From the NCBI RefSeq assembly GCF_024436055.1, contig NZ_JANFNH010000030.1, positions 1 through 64,000 on the forward strand: a DNA stretch of 64,000 bases. Reading direction: 5' to 3'. The translations under genes were made by a program, and so were the position numbers. This document shows positions 36,814 through 45,896 of this stretch, in pieces. This DNA comes from Streptantibioticus rubrisoli (GTDB lineage: Bacteria; Actinomycetota; Actinomycetes; Streptomycetales; Streptomycetaceae). The notes beneath the pieces were generated by a model that was given only the letters and a program-made list of their open reading frames with translations, made no database searches and had not been told where the DNA came from. Position 1 is the first letter of the stretch. Every line of letters begins with the position of its first letter.

Positions 36814-37304
36814 CTTGCGTGTTGACTACTCGGGGCGAGCAGCCACGGCCCTCGACAACACCCGACGGCGTTGCCGGGGACCGTGCGCGCTCGCGCAACC
36901 TGCCGGTGAAGCCGCCGTTTACGGCTGGGTTGATCTCACCGGGATGACTCATGCGGGATCGCTGCCGTGCCGGTCCAACACGACGGCCCCTATCGATATC
37001 GTTGGTGCACTGGTCCGCCTTTCATCCAGTGGCGGCAGCGGCATGGAGTCCGATGTCGCCTCTCTTGGGTTTGCACTGCAAGGGGGACCGAGTCCCCACT
37101 CTCCGGCCGTTGCTCGCGGTCGCCGGGCCACCTCGCCAGTCGGGCCGAAGCCCATTGCGTCCTACCTGGCCTTTAGCGGGATTGCAGCGTCCCCGCCCTC
37201 TGCTTCACCCGGGTTGCCCGGGCCTCGAACCACCGGCGCCTCCGACAGCGCATAACCCCAGGTCAGGGGCCGCGTCTCTACGGGGCACGCCGATGCGGCA
37301 AGCA

Positions 37305-37413
37305 AGCTACCTAGGTAGCTTTGCTGTTGGTCATGAAGCTACCTAGGTAGCTCTCGCGGCGTCAAGCCGCCGCGAGCACGAAGGAGAAATGACCTAGGTT
37401 GGATACGCTCTAG
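37305..37413 (+). promoter_or_regulatory. GntR operators and promoter
   Basis: Two identical perfect palindromes AGCTACCTAGGTAGCT (37305-37320, 37337-37352), 32 bp apart. A promoter TTGCTG (37321-37326) and TAGGTA (37344-37349) with 17-bp spacing fits exactly so operator 2 covers the -10. A third half-like CCTAGG lies at 37393. A 9-bp hairpin (37353-37376) and AAGGAG follow. Likely the autoregulated KorSA-type control point of element 1. Confidence 0.7.
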
Positions 37414-37415
37414 GT

Positions 37416-37799
37416 ATGAACTGGAGCCCCGAGAACCCCCCGACGGCCAAGGAGATCGCCGCCAAGTTCCGCAGCGACATCGTTGATGGGGTGTACGGCC
37501 CCGGCGCCCGGTTGCCCGGCGCCAAGGGCATCGCCAAGAAGCTGGGCGTGGGGCTCATGACGGTGCAGAGCGCGTACAAGCAACTGGCGGCAGACGGGCT
37601 GGTCGTTGGCCGTCCGGGGAGCGGGACGTACGTGATCGACCCGGTGAAGGGCGAGCCCACGGCGCAACAGGCAGCTGCGGGCCTGCGTGATCTTCAGGAC
37701 CAGTTGAAGCATGTCACCTCCCAACTCAGCGATCTCTTGGAGCGCGTGGCGCGGTTGGAGAGCGAGCGGCGACCTGACCGCACTGCCAATAGCAGGTAG
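37416..37799 (+). CDS. GntR family repressor (KorSA-like)
   Basis: 127 residues. GntR winged helix (AKEIAAKFRSDIVDGVYGPG, GVGLMTVQSAYKQLAADGLV, GRPGSGTYVI) plus a C-terminal coiled coil (LRDLQDQLKHVTSQLSDLLE). In pSAM2 the GntR protein KorSA represses transfer and replication genes; this gene holds the same place. Divergent from the transfer operon, with its operators immediately upstream. Confidence 0.85.
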   Translation: MNWSPENPPTAKEIAAKFRSDIVDGVYGPGARLPGAKGIAKKLGVGLMTVQSAYKQLAADGLVVGRPGSGTYVIDPVKGEPTAQQAAAGLRDLQDQLKHVTSQLSDLLERVARLESERRPDRTANSR

Positions 37800-38194
37800 T
37801 TCGTGCCCGGTTCACTACTCACCATCCGTGCGCTGTAGTCGCGGCGCCTCGTGTGGACACAGGGCTTCGACATTGGCTGTGTCACGGCCTCCTCCTTTCA
37901 GTGATGGGACGTTGGGGTGAGGTTCTGCCTCCGGCCCTGCCCCTGCGGCTCAGCCGACCCGCTGCTGCTCCGTTGACGAGAACACTGCCGGGATTTTTCG
38001 GTGCTGTGGCTGGTCGGATGCTGCGGTAACGCTGCGGAGGCCGAGCCGAAGAGAGGAAGATCTATTGCGCCCTTGGAGCCGCCTCGGGCCTCGGTGTGGC
38101 GGCGGTGCTGCGGGCTTGCTGCGGAGTGCGCGCGTGATCGCGTGTCGCATCACCGCTGGTTGTTAGCTTCGGAGAGTCGGTCGAGGGGGTCTCG
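37800..38194. other. Intergenic region before cargo
   Basis: 395 bp with no convincing ORF. It separates the AICE backbone (ending with GntR) from cargo. A possible promoter feeds the STAND gene but no strong -35/-10 pair was identified. Confidence 0.5.
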
Positions 38195-41100
38195 GTGGGC
38201 ACAGTGCAGCGCTGGACAGGAAGGGAATCGCGCGCATTACGGGAAGCCAAGCGCCTTTCGGTGCGGGCGTTCGCAGCTCACGTGGGAGTCGGAAGCCGAA
38301 CAGTGTCCGACTGGGAGTCGCCTTCTAAGCCGAAGGCGATCAGCAAGGCCATCCAGGAGGCACTGGACACGACCTTGGAGCGAAGCAGCCCGGCAGAGCA
38401 GGAGCGGTTCTGGGAAGCCCTCGGCGATGCGCCGAGTGACACCGGACGTTCTGAGACACCGCCAGGCAGCTTCCTCCCCATTCCGAATGCAGAGGCCAGT
38501 CTGGTGCGCAGGGACAACGACTTTGAGGGCCTGATCTCGGTCCTGGAGGAAGCCCGGGATGCCGATGGGATCGCGACCGTGGCGGTTGCCGGTCCGGGCG
38601 GCTTCGGCAAGACGACCATCGCAACGCAGCTGGTCAACGACGAACGCGTCCGCGACCTCTACCCGGAGATTCTCTGGGTGGAGACCGGCGAGGGCTGCAC
38701 CCCGGCCCGAGTTGTGGAGCTGATCTCGGACATCTGCGTCCACCTCAGCGGATCCCGGCCTGCCCTCACCGACCCGGAGCAAGCCGGATTTCATCTCGCG
38801 CGACTGCTCCAGGACCGACGGGCGCTGCTCGTTGTCGACAATGTTTGGAGCGCTGCCGACCTGAGCCCGTTCCTGCTCGGCGGTGAGAAGTGCGTCCGTC
38901 TGGTCACGACGCGGAACGTCCGGGTATGCCCATCGAACGCGCGGGTCGTGCGGCTCGGACCCATGACCGCGAGCGAGATCAGCGAGATGCTCACGCGCAA
39001 CGTGGCGTCCCTGGACCGCACCGAGGCCCAGCAGCTCGCGGAGTCGCTCGGCGGTTGGCCGCTGCTCGCGCAGATCGTCGGCTCCAATGTGGGTCAGGAC
39101 GTGGCCGCGGGCGCCGTGTCGCGGCGCGTGGTGGCTGAAGCATCGGAGACCATCCGCGAGTACGGACCGCAGGCGTTCGACGTGCTGGACGCCGATCAGC
39201 GCCGCAGCGCCATCGGTCAGGCGATCGCTTCGAGCCTGGACGGCTTGGAAGAGAGCATCGTCCTGAACGGCGCGTCAGACTTGCGGGCCCGCTACCTGTC
39301 GTTGGCGGTCTTCCCGGCGGCAACCCCAATTCCTGTGCCCGTGCTCGTGCACTGGTGGAAGACGGCCTTCGGCTGGTCCCCGCAGGCTGTCCGTCAGTTC
39401 TGCCGCGTGCTCGCAGACCGCTCCTTGGTCAGTAGCTACCGAGCCGACACCGAGACGATCACGCTTCACGACGTATTCCGCTCCTACCTGCGCCACCTGG
39501 CAGCGGACGACTGGAAGCAGCTCCACACGTCGCTACTCGACAGCTACCGCGAGGACATCGCGGGGCAGTGGGCGGAACTCGATCCCGAGCATGGGTACTT
39601 GTGGCGCCACCTGCCCCACCACCTTCGCGAAGCAGGGCTTGAGGCCGAACTGGTCTCCCTGCTGTCCTCGCCGGCCTACGTCGTGCGCAAGATCGTGCTG
39701 GTGGGCGAGCAGTCCTTGGTAGCCGACGCGGCTGTGCTCGACGCCCTGCCGCGTTCGAGGCGCACGGAGGCTTGGACCGCTGCACGCGTGATGGCGGTGT
39801 CCGGCTACCTGCTCACCGGGCTTTCGGAACCGGCCGACGTGGCGGCCACGCTGTCGATCGCGCTGCGCCGATCTTCGGCCCCGATACCGCCAGCGGTGCT
39901 CACTGAGGCTTCCTCGCTCAGCGCCGCATTTCGAGCCGGTTGGGTCCGACGCAACCCCGCGCTGGACGCCAAGGACGCAGGTCACGTCGGTGCCGTCGTC
40001 AGCGTGGCCACGGAAGCCGGGCTTGTCGCCACCGGTGGTGAGGACGGCACTGTCCGGCTGTGGGACCTGGCAACTCGCCAGACCTTGCGGGTCTTCCGCG
40101 CGCATACGGGTTGGGTGTACGCCACTGCGCTGTCCCCGGCGGGGGATCTTGTGGCCTCCGCTGGCGACGACGGCCTGATCCGGCTGTGCCGCACCGATTC
40201 CGGAGCCCCGGTCGGTGTCCTCGCGGGGCACTCGCGGCGCATCCGGACCCTTGCGTTCGCCGCTGACGGCAAGCTGCTGGTCTCGGGTGCCGAAGACGGC
40301 GCCGTATGCGTGTGGGACGCCGAGCGGCTGCTGTTGGTCCGTCGGATGCAGACCACGGGGACGCCGGTATGGTCGGTTGCTGTCTCGGGCGGCGAAGAAC
40401 CCGTCGTTGCGGCGAGCGGCGAAGACGAGTTTGTGCGCCTGTTCGATCTCGCTTCCGGGCGGTTGCTCGATGAGAAGGCGCAGCACCGCGACTGGGTGCG
40501 GTCCGTGGCCTTTGCTGCCGAATCGGGGCTGCTCGCCTCGGGATCTGGTGACGGATCGGTCGTGGTGTGGACGACGAAGGGCGGCGTGCTCACCCCGGTG
40601 CGGCGCACGACGGATCTACCGAGTCGGGTCCGCAGCGTCATCGCGTCCGCGGATGGCGCTCTGGTCATCGCCGCGACGGAAAAGCCGACGATTCACGCGC
40701 TGACCGTGGACGGTGAGGCCGGGGTGACGGCACTGCCGCCGGGCGTCGACTGGGTTCGCTCCCTTGCCCGCAGCAGCGACGGCACCGTCGTTGCGGGCTG
40801 CGAGGACGGTGCGGTGCGCCTTTGGCCAGCCCACGGCGGCCCGGTGGAAACGCTCGCGAGCGGGTCGAACACGACGTGGTCGACGGCGTTCTCGCGCACC
40901 GGAGATGCGGTGCTGATCGGCGACGGCGCCGGGACGGTCGACGTGGCGAACGCTGCTGATTCCACGATGCTGCGGACGCTTCCCGCCGGGTATGGGCGCG
41001 TCTGGTCGCTCGCCTCCGGAGCGGACCTTGTGGCTGGCGCTTGCGGCGACGGCGCTGTGCGGGTCTGGTCCCTCACTGACGACGTGTGGGAACTGACCCT

Positions 41101-41719
41101 CAACCAGGACACGAACCGGTCGTGGGCAGTCGCGCTGGCGCGCACCGCGCCGCGTCTGGCGGCCAGCACCGGGGACGGTCACATCCGCTGTTGGGACCTG
41201 CCGAGTGGTGAGCTGCTGTGGTCGCAGGATGTCCACGCCGGCCGACTCCGCTCGATCGCGTTCAACGGCGACGGCCAGGTGCTCGCCGCCTGCGGCGGTG
41301 ACGGATCTGTCCGCGTCTGGCAGGTGGCGAGCGGCGAGTTCGTCTCCCGTTTCGCCTGCCCGAATGGGTGGGCCCGCGCCGTCACGCTGGACGATCAGGG
41401 CACCCGCGCGGCGGTGGGTGCCGGGACCGGCGACATCGCCGTCCGGGACCTGACCGGCGACCGCTTCACCGCCCAGTTGAGCGGCCATTCCGGACGCATC
41501 CTGATGGTGGCCTTCACCGAGAATCCGAATCAGCTGGTCTCCGCAGCCGCTGATGGCACCGTGCGGCTTTGGTCGCTCTCCGAGCAGCAGCAGCTCGCCG
41601 AAGTTCGCATCGATGGCAGTCTCAACTGTGCCGCCTACGATCCTTTCCAGGGCCGCATCCTCGTCGGCAGTGCCGCCGGCGTGGTCGCCCTCGATCTGAC
41701 CCCGCTTCGAGAGGGATAG
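38195..41719 (+). CDS. STAND NTPase: HTH + NB-ARC + about 14 WD40 repeats
   Basis: 1174 residues. An N-terminal XRE-like HTH (LSVRAFAAHVGVGSRTVSDW) comes first. The NB-ARC ATPase has Walker A GPGGFGKTT (133-141), Walker B ALLVVDNVW, sensor VRLVTTRN and an MHD-like ITLHDVFRSYL. From about residue 600 run some 14 WD40 repeats (for example GGEDGTVRLWDLA), enough for two seven-bladed propellers. STAND proteins switch on when the repeat domain senses a ligand, as in plant NLRs and bacterial Avs. GTG 38195 follows GAGGGGG. The stop is 3 bp before the DUF89 phosphatase, so the two are one operon. Confidence 0.92.
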   Translation: MGTVQRWTGRESRALREAKRLSVRAFAAHVGVGSRTVSDWESPSKPKAISKAIQEALDTTLERSSPAEQERFWEALGDAPSDTGRSETPPGSFLPIPNAEASLVRRDNDFEGLISVLEEARDADGIATVAVAGPGGFGKTTIATQLVNDERVRDLYPEILWVETGEGCTPARVVELISDICVHLSGSRPALTDPEQAGFHLARLLQDRRALLVVDNVWSAADLSPFLLGGEKCVRLVTTRNVRVCPSNARVVRLGPMTASEISEMLTRNVASLDRTEAQQLAESLGGWPLLAQIVGSNVGQDVAAGAVSRRVVAEASETIREYGPQAFDVLDADQRRSAIGQAIASSLDGLEESIVLNGASDLRARYLSLAVFPAATPIPVPVLVHWWKTAFGWSPQAVRQFCRVLADRSLVSSYRADTETITLHDVFRSYLRHLAADDWKQLHTSLLDSYREDIAGQWAELDPEHGYLWRHLPHHLREAGLEAELVSLLSSPAYVVRKIVLVGEQSLVADAAVLDALPRSRRTEAWTAARVMAVSGYLLTGLSEPADVAATLSIALRRSSAPIPPAVLTEASSLSAAFRAGWVRRNPALDAKDAGHVGAVVSVATEAGLVATGGEDGTVRLWDLATRQTLRVFRAHTGWVYATALSPAGDLVASAGDDGLIRLCRTDSGAPVGVLAGHSRRIRTLAFAADGKLLVSGAEDGAVCVWDAERLLLVRRMQTTGTPVWSVAVSGGEEPVVAASGEDEFVRLFDLASGRLLDEKAQHRDWVRSVAFAAESGLLASGSGDGSVVVWTTKGGVLTPVRRTTDLPSRVRSVIASADGALVIAATEKPTIHALTVDGEAGVTALPPGVDWVRSLARSSDGTVVAGCEDGAVRLWPAHGGPVETLASGSNTTWSTAFSRTGDAVLIGDGAGTVDVANAADSTMLRTLPAGYGRVWSLASGADLVAGACGDGAVRVWSLTDDVWELTLNQDTNRSWAVALARTAPRLAASTGDGHIRCWDLPSGELLWSQDVHAGRLRSIAFNGDGQVLAACGGDGSVRVWQVASGEFVSRFACPNGWARAVTLDDQGTRAAVGAGTGDIAVRDLTGDRFTAQLSGHSGRILMVAFTENPNQLVSAAADGTVRLWSLSEQQQLAEVRIDGSLNCAAYDPFQGRILVGSAAGVVALDLTPLREG

Positions 41720-41722
41720 CCG

Positions 41723-42874
41723 ATGACCGACCAGGCCCCGGCGATCATTTCGACTGACTCGCCGTTCGCCACGGACGTGTTCGTAAAGCGCCACCCCGCA
41801 CTCATAGAACGGATCCTCGGGGCTTGGCCGCTCGATCCGGAGCAGCAGCGTGCTTTGAGGGCGCTGGCAGACGAGAACGTCGACGGGGTCATGGAGCCCC
41901 TGCCCGCTGACGCGCCGGGGGCAGATCAGTGGCAAGCATGGGGACGCGCCTATTACGGCAAGCCGTGGACAGCGGCGCCGTTCTTGTGGGCGGAATCCTT
42001 CTTCTACCGGCGGCTGCTGGGTGCCGTGGGCTACTTCGATGACGGGCTCTGGCAGGGAGTCGACATCTTCGCGCCGTTCAAGCAGGCAGAGCTAGCGGGC
42101 GAAGTGGTCGCCGCCGAGGTTGGCGCGCTGGACCATATTGCGGAACTGGCCGAGGACGATCGCGGCCAGGCGCTCTTGCTGTCGAGCCTCTGGGGCAACC
42201 GCGCGGACCTCGGGTTTCAGATCACAGCCGGTCGCGGCTCGGAGACCTCGGGCTTGGTGGCCGACGACAGCGACCAGCTCTGGAAGCTGCTCCAGTCCGC
42301 TCGCGGCGGCAGCGTGGCGATCGTCGCCGACAACGCGGGCAGCGAGATGATCGCCGATCTCGTCTTGATCGACCACTTGATCACCTCCGGCACGCTCGGC
42401 GAAGTGGTCCTCTACGTGAAGCCCGCCCCGTACTACGTCTCGGACGCGACTATCAGGGATGTCGGCGATTGCCTGCGCAGGTTGTTGGCAGCCGATGGCG
42501 CCGCCCGAGGCGTGGGAGAGCGGCTGCGGGGTGCGGCGGCGGACGGGCGACTGCGCGTGTGGACAGACGCGTTTTTCTGCGCGCCGTTCGACTTCACCGC
42601 CATGCCAGACAACCTGCGGGCGCAGTTCGCGTCGGTGTCCGCCACCATCCTCAAGGGCGATCTCAACTACCGGCGGCTTGTGGGGGATCGCTGGTGGGAT
42701 CCCACCGTCCCGTTCGGTGAGGTGACCAGTTACTTCCCAGGCCCGGTTGCGGCTCTCCGCACTCTGAAGTCGGACGTCGTGGTCGGGCTGGAGCCGGGCA
42801 CCCTGGCCACGCTGGGGGACTCGGGGACCGCATGGCGGACCGCAGGCACTCACGCACTCATCCAGGCGTCCTAG
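41723..42874 (+). CDS. ARMT1-like DUF89 metal-dependent phosphatase
   Basis: 383 residues, DUF89 damage-control phosphatase closest in motif to eukaryotic ARMT1/YMR027W. Visible blocks: SLWGNRADLGF (155-165), VADNAGSEMIADL (201-213; metal-binding D203/N204), YVKPAPYYVSDATI and ILKGDLNYRRLVGDRWW (309-325). The C-terminal TLKSDVVVGLEPGT also matches. The family removes phosphate from reactive or toxic sugar phosphates and related metabolites. Tightly coupled to the STAND gene, so it may be its effector or a safeguard. All key motifs intact. Confidence 0.88.
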   Translation: MTDQAPAIISTDSPFATDVFVKRHPALIERILGAWPLDPEQQRALRALADENVDGVMEPLPADAPGADQWQAWGRAYYGKPWTAAPFLWAESFFYRRLLGAVGYFDDGLWQGVDIFAPFKQAELAGEVVAAEVGALDHIAELAEDDRGQALLLSSLWGNRADLGFQITAGRGSETSGLVADDSDQLWKLLQSARGGSVAIVADNAGSEMIADLVLIDHLITSGTLGEVVLYVKPAPYYVSDATIRDVGDCLRRLLAADGAARGVGERLRGAAADGRLRVWTDAFFCAPFDFTAMPDNLRAQFASVSATILKGDLNYRRLVGDRWWDPTVPFGEVTSYFPGPVAALRTLKSDVVVGLEPGTLATLGDSGTAWRTAGTHALIQAS

Positions 42875-42886
42875 GTCCACCTGTCC

Positions 42887-42958
42887 GAGCTGTCCAGGTG
42901 TCACAGTGTCCCAGCAGGGCGGGTGACCTGCTGATATACCGGGGACAGCTCTGGGACA
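42887..42958 (+). terminator. Nested hairpin after DUF89 gene
   Basis: Outer stem GAGCTGTCC (42887-42895) with GGACAGCTC (42943-42951); inner stem CAGCAGG (42912-42918) with CCTGCTG (42926-42932). A competing stem TGTCCCAG/CTGGGACA (42907, 42951) is also possible. Likely terminator; the alternative folds are unusual. 42959-43184 holds no gene that I can support. Confidence 0.5.
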
Positions 42959-43184
42959 GGGGAAGTTCAGCAGTCAGTCGGTGCTACGCCGACGAGCCCG
43001 GTCAGCACCTCTCGCGTAAGGAGATCGTCGGTTCGCCGAAGCCGCGTGCCAGATCGTGTCCATCATCTACTGACGACACTGGCCTCACCGGTTTCCACCG
43101 TGCCTGACACCAACAGCGCAGGGCACCGACATCACGCATTCAACTTCAGTAGCGACGAGAGGGCGCGGAAGCTCAACTTTGGAT

Positions 43185-43814
43185 CTACTTCGAGGAAAGC
43201 CGCGATCGCGAGGTGATCACTGCGTGGACAAGTATGGCCACGATGGAGGCGGCTGCAATGAGACGGATAACACTCCAGGTCATCGCGGCGGTCGGCCCTT
43301 GCAGCGGAGCATCCAATTGGAGTCTCTGTGACGTATCAATGATGGCGATCACCGGAACCACTATGCGGAAGGGAAGGTTGCGAAGCCTTCCATTTCTCGC
43401 CAGATTCCCTGCGAAGCCCAGAAGGGGGCCAAGAATGCAGGCTGCTACGCACCAGACTGCCATCTTTGAAAGAAAGTCGAACCAGTTAATGTAGGTCGTT
43501 TTCCCGGAAGGGTCGTTTAGGTCTGCGGCCAGGAAGTTTCCCTGTCCAAGCTTTGTTACGTAGTAAGCAACCACGGCAATGACCAGCGAGGCGATTGCCA
43601 GGAGCGCCGACCTTTTCTTGGAAGGTTGCGAGAAGCCGGCACAGAAAGCAAGTGCCGCCCAGGACCATCCAGCCGCCAGGACGAGGTCTGCCACCCGGGC
43701 CGACGTACCTCCGACCGCGCCAATTAGGGGAGCCAGTACCCCGAGTGCCCCGCCTGCTAACAGCGCAGTCGTAGATGTCAGAGCCTGGGAAGGCGAGAAT
43801 GGCACGGCGATCAA
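43185..43814 (-). CDS. Six-TM membrane protein of unknown function
   Basis: 209 residues with about six hydrophobic helices (TALLAGGALGVLAPLIGAVG, ALLAIASLVIAVVAYYV, VVPVIAIIDTS between them, LIAAASIVAILVHAVI). Composition resembles DUF6518-type Streptomyces proteins. The gene and its flank are lower in G+C than the backbone, a sign of separate acquisition. An AT-rich promoter region (TAAATA) lies upstream at about 43850. Confidence 0.65.
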   Translation of the reverse strand: MIAVPFSPSQALTSTTALLAGGALGVLAPLIGAVGGTSARVADLVLAAGWSWAALAFCAGFSQPSKKRSALLAIASLVIAVVAYYVTKLGQGNFLAADLNDPSGKTTYINWFDFLSKMAVWCVAACILGPLLGFAGNLARNGRLRNLPFRIVVPVIAIIDTSQRLQLDAPLQGPTAAMTWSVIRLIAAASIVAILVHAVITSRSRLSSK

Positions 43815-44102
43815 GCCCCTTTGTGTGACCAGATGGAAGGTCTAGTATTTATCCTTACCTTTAGCTTAGCCCCTATGATAGCCGATTCCCGTAAACCTGC
43901 GGCGATGCTGGCATGACCTGCCAGTAAATGGCCGAAGGTAAGCGGGTGTTGAGCTGATCGGCCAGCGCCGAAGGGGTCCTTCATCGCCTAATTACGAGTT
44001 TGTAAATGAAGACCTGGGAGTCGGCAGATCCGGCCACTCCATGATTACTCGAGGATGTGGCCGGAGCTGCTTTGAAGGAAGAACTGAAGCCCATGGTCGA
44101 GG

Positions 44103-44420
44103 GTTACCAAACGAGACACCCCCCACCGCGGCTGGCACTTCAAGCCTCAGCGCCTGCACGCCGACAAGGCGTATGACATCCCCTACCTGCGCAAATGGTT
44201 ACGCGGCAAGCGCATCGGCGTGCGTATCGCCCGTAAAGGCGTCGAGTCCAGCGAACGGTTGGGCCACCGAAGGTGGGTGATCGAGCGGACGATGTCGTGG
44301 CTGTCCGGCTACCGCCGACTCAGCCCCAGCTACGAACGCGATCCCCGGAACTACCCGGCCTTTCTTGGCCTCGCCGCCGCCCTGTGCTGCTACAAGCGAC
44401 TCATCCGCCTCACCACATAG
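44103..44420 (+). pseudogene. IS5-family DDE transposase, C-terminal fragment
   Basis: About 105 residues: HADKAYDIPYLRKWLRG (one catalytic Asp), RIARKGVESSERLGHRRWV, then the catalytic Glu in VIERTMSWLSGYRRL and LAAALCCYKRLIRL. The N-terminal two thirds are missing. An imperfect inverted repeat TCCGGCCAC/GTGGCCGGA lies just upstream. It contains TTA codons. Remnant only. Confidence 0.8.
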
Positions 44421-44429
44421 GACACGGTC

Positions 44430-44888
44430 TTAGTAGTTAGACCAGTATGCGTGGCACGTGGAGCCCCAGTTGCCGTCCACGTTGGCGTTCGCCCAGGAGC
44501 CAGCATTCGCGTACTCCTTGTCGTTCGCGTTTCCGAGGACTGCTGTCGCCGAGTGGGACGATGACGGATTTTCATAATCCGAATAGCACAGCTTCCACCC
44601 ACTACTGTCCGTGCCGGAGCCGTAACTCCACGTCCCGCCGCCAACATTGATGACGTCCATCGGGTGCATCTTCGATCCACTCCCGATGTGGAAGGTGACC
44701 ATTCCCCATTCCTTGGGGTGCCCCAGGAAGGCGGGAGGCATGTGGCCTGGTCTGGTGGCCCACGGGTTGCTCGGCGCTGCGGCGGTCGGCGTCCTCTCGA
44801 CCGCTGCGCTGGCCGAGGAAGTGAGAGCCCCAGCCGTTAATGCTGCGCTCATTGCGACAAGTGCAGCAGTCTTACCGAGGGAATTCAT
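44430..44888 (-). CDS. Lactococcin-972-like secreted bacteriocin
   Basis: 152 residues. Sec signal peptide (TAALVAMSAALTAGALTSSA, cleavage near ASA-AV), linker, then a lactococcin-972-type domain: INVGGGTWSYGSGTD, CYSDYENPSSSHSATAVLG, GSWANANVDGNW and the terminal CHAYWSNY. The original lactococcin 972 inhibits septum formation via lipid II. ATG 44888 follows AAGGAG at 11 bp. No adjacent immunity ABC transporter was found; the nearby six-TM protein is the only candidate partner. Confidence 0.8.
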   Translation of the reverse strand: MNSLGKTAALVAMSAALTAGALTSSASAAVERTPTAAAPSNPWATRPGHMPPAFLGHPKEWGMVTFHIGSGSKMHPMDVINVGGGTWSYGSGTDSSGWKLCYSDYENPSSSHSATAVLGNANDKEYANAGSWANANVDGNWGSTCHAYWSNY

Positions 44889-45157
44889 GAGACGTCATGC
44901 TCCTTGTAATCCAGCTTGTTGGAGTCTTCCGCTGATCTGGATCTTGCTAGCGACAGCCGAACAGGTTCGAGCTGCCGGGCTTGCACTCCCAGAGCCTGCC
45001 ATACGAGTCCAGACATGACAAGCGCAATATGCCATTACCTAAATTGGACTGTCTCCTTCTAAAGAACCGGCCGACCGGATTTAGTGGATCCCGCCGATCC
45101 GGAAGGACACGCTAAAGAGCCGTCCCCAAAACGTCATTCCGTAACGGGACTTGTGAT

Positions 45158-45574
45158 ATGGCGACGCGAAGGCGAGCCGCCGCCTCGGAGCCGCAGCCCG
45201 ACCGGGACTTGTCCACTTCTCGGGGACGTCTGGTGGCCCACGGCGACATGGCCGGCGCCGCCGCCTACGAGGCCGCCCGCATCGAAGCCGCGCAGCACGC
45301 CATCGCCAGCGAACGCGCCGTCGCTCACGAGCGGCTGCTGGCCGACTATGTGGAGGATGCGGCCGGTGCTGCCGCCGCCTTCGGCGACCTGCTGACTCAC
45401 CAAGAGCGACTGCTGGGGCGGACCCCCCTTCACCCTCGCCAGCCGGAACCACCTGGCCCGTTGGCGGAAAAAGCGGGACGGCGCGGGGCCTCCGGAGCCG
45501 TTGCAGTACAGCAGCGGAGTACAGCAACCTCCCCGACCGCAGCCGGCCTGAGCCACCCGGCAGCGACCGAGTGA
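45158..45574 (+). CDS. AICE right-end hypothetical protein
   Basis: 138 residues, alanine-rich and helical (GAAAYEAARIEAAQHAIASE, LLADYVEDAAGAAAAFGDLL), with a basic disordered tail. The start has only a weak GGGAC ahead of it. No family recognised. Last ORF before attR. Confidence 0.5.
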   Translation: MATRRRAAASEPQPDRDLSTSRGRLVAHGDMAGAAAYEAARIEAAQHAIASERAVAHERLLADYVEDAAGAAAAFGDLLTHQERLLGRTPLHPRQPEPPGPLAEKAGRRGASGAVAVQQRSTATSPTAAGLSHPAATE

Positions 45575-45694
45575 CAGCCTGTATGACTGCCAATGACCGA
45601 TCCATCTAGAGCTATGGATCAGAAGGCGACACGGACCGTTGAAACCCGGCTGTCTCGGGTCTCCCTATTCGACGACGGGTTCCCAGCGCATGGC

Positions 45695-45720
45695 TGACGG
45701 CAGCGGGTGACGGCAACGTC
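45695..45720 (+). promoter_or_regulatory. Integrase arm-type sites, right end of element 1
   Basis: TGACGGCAG (45695) and TGACGGCAACG (45708), 13 bp apart, 118 and 105 bp before the core at 45813. A further TTGACGG is at 45749. Confidence 0.6.
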
Positions 45721-45812
45721 ATCGGACGCGGGCAGTCTTTGGCTGACCTTGACGGAGGCGCGAGCGTCCTCGGTGGGTGGTCCATGCCTACTCCTGCCCT
45801 GTCTCGGACGAA

Positions 45813-45859
45813 CTTACAAAGCAGATGTCGGCGGTTCGAATCCGTCTGTGCCCACCAGC
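45813..45859 (+). other. Shared att site: attR of element 1 / attL of element 2
   Basis: 47-bp exact copy of the tRNA-Val 3' part. It lacks the 5' half of the tRNA, so it is not a tRNA gene. Confidence 0.95.
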
Positions 45860-45863
45860 AGAT

Positions 45864-45896
45864 AAGCCCCGAAGCGATCAAGCTTCGGGGCTTTTG
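45864..45896. terminator. Terminator of int2
   Basis: AAGCCCCGAAGC (45864-45875) pairs with GCTTCGGGGCTT (45882-45893), followed by T residues on the plus strand. Confidence 0.85.

Larger units (their letters stand above)
23887..45859. mobile_element. AICE element 1 (about 22 kb, apparently intact)
   Basis: Bounded by direct att repeats. Contents read from left: int, xis, iteron-like region, Prim-Pol/DUF3631 replication genes, ssb, small membrane and zinc proteins, TraB-type translocase, spread proteins, GGDEF, GntR regulator, then cargo (STAND + DUF89, membrane protein, transposase fragment, bacteriocin). No broken backbone gene was seen, so excision, replication and transfer could all be functional. 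Confidence 0.9.

Noticed and set aside
36814-37304. Short ORFs between the divergent operon and GntR
   Set aside because: Low-complexity, no ribosome sites, inside the control region.
45813-45859. Second tRNA-Val gene
   Set aside because: Only the 3' part is present (no acceptor 5' strand or D-arm); it is an att site. The same holds for 58584-58626.
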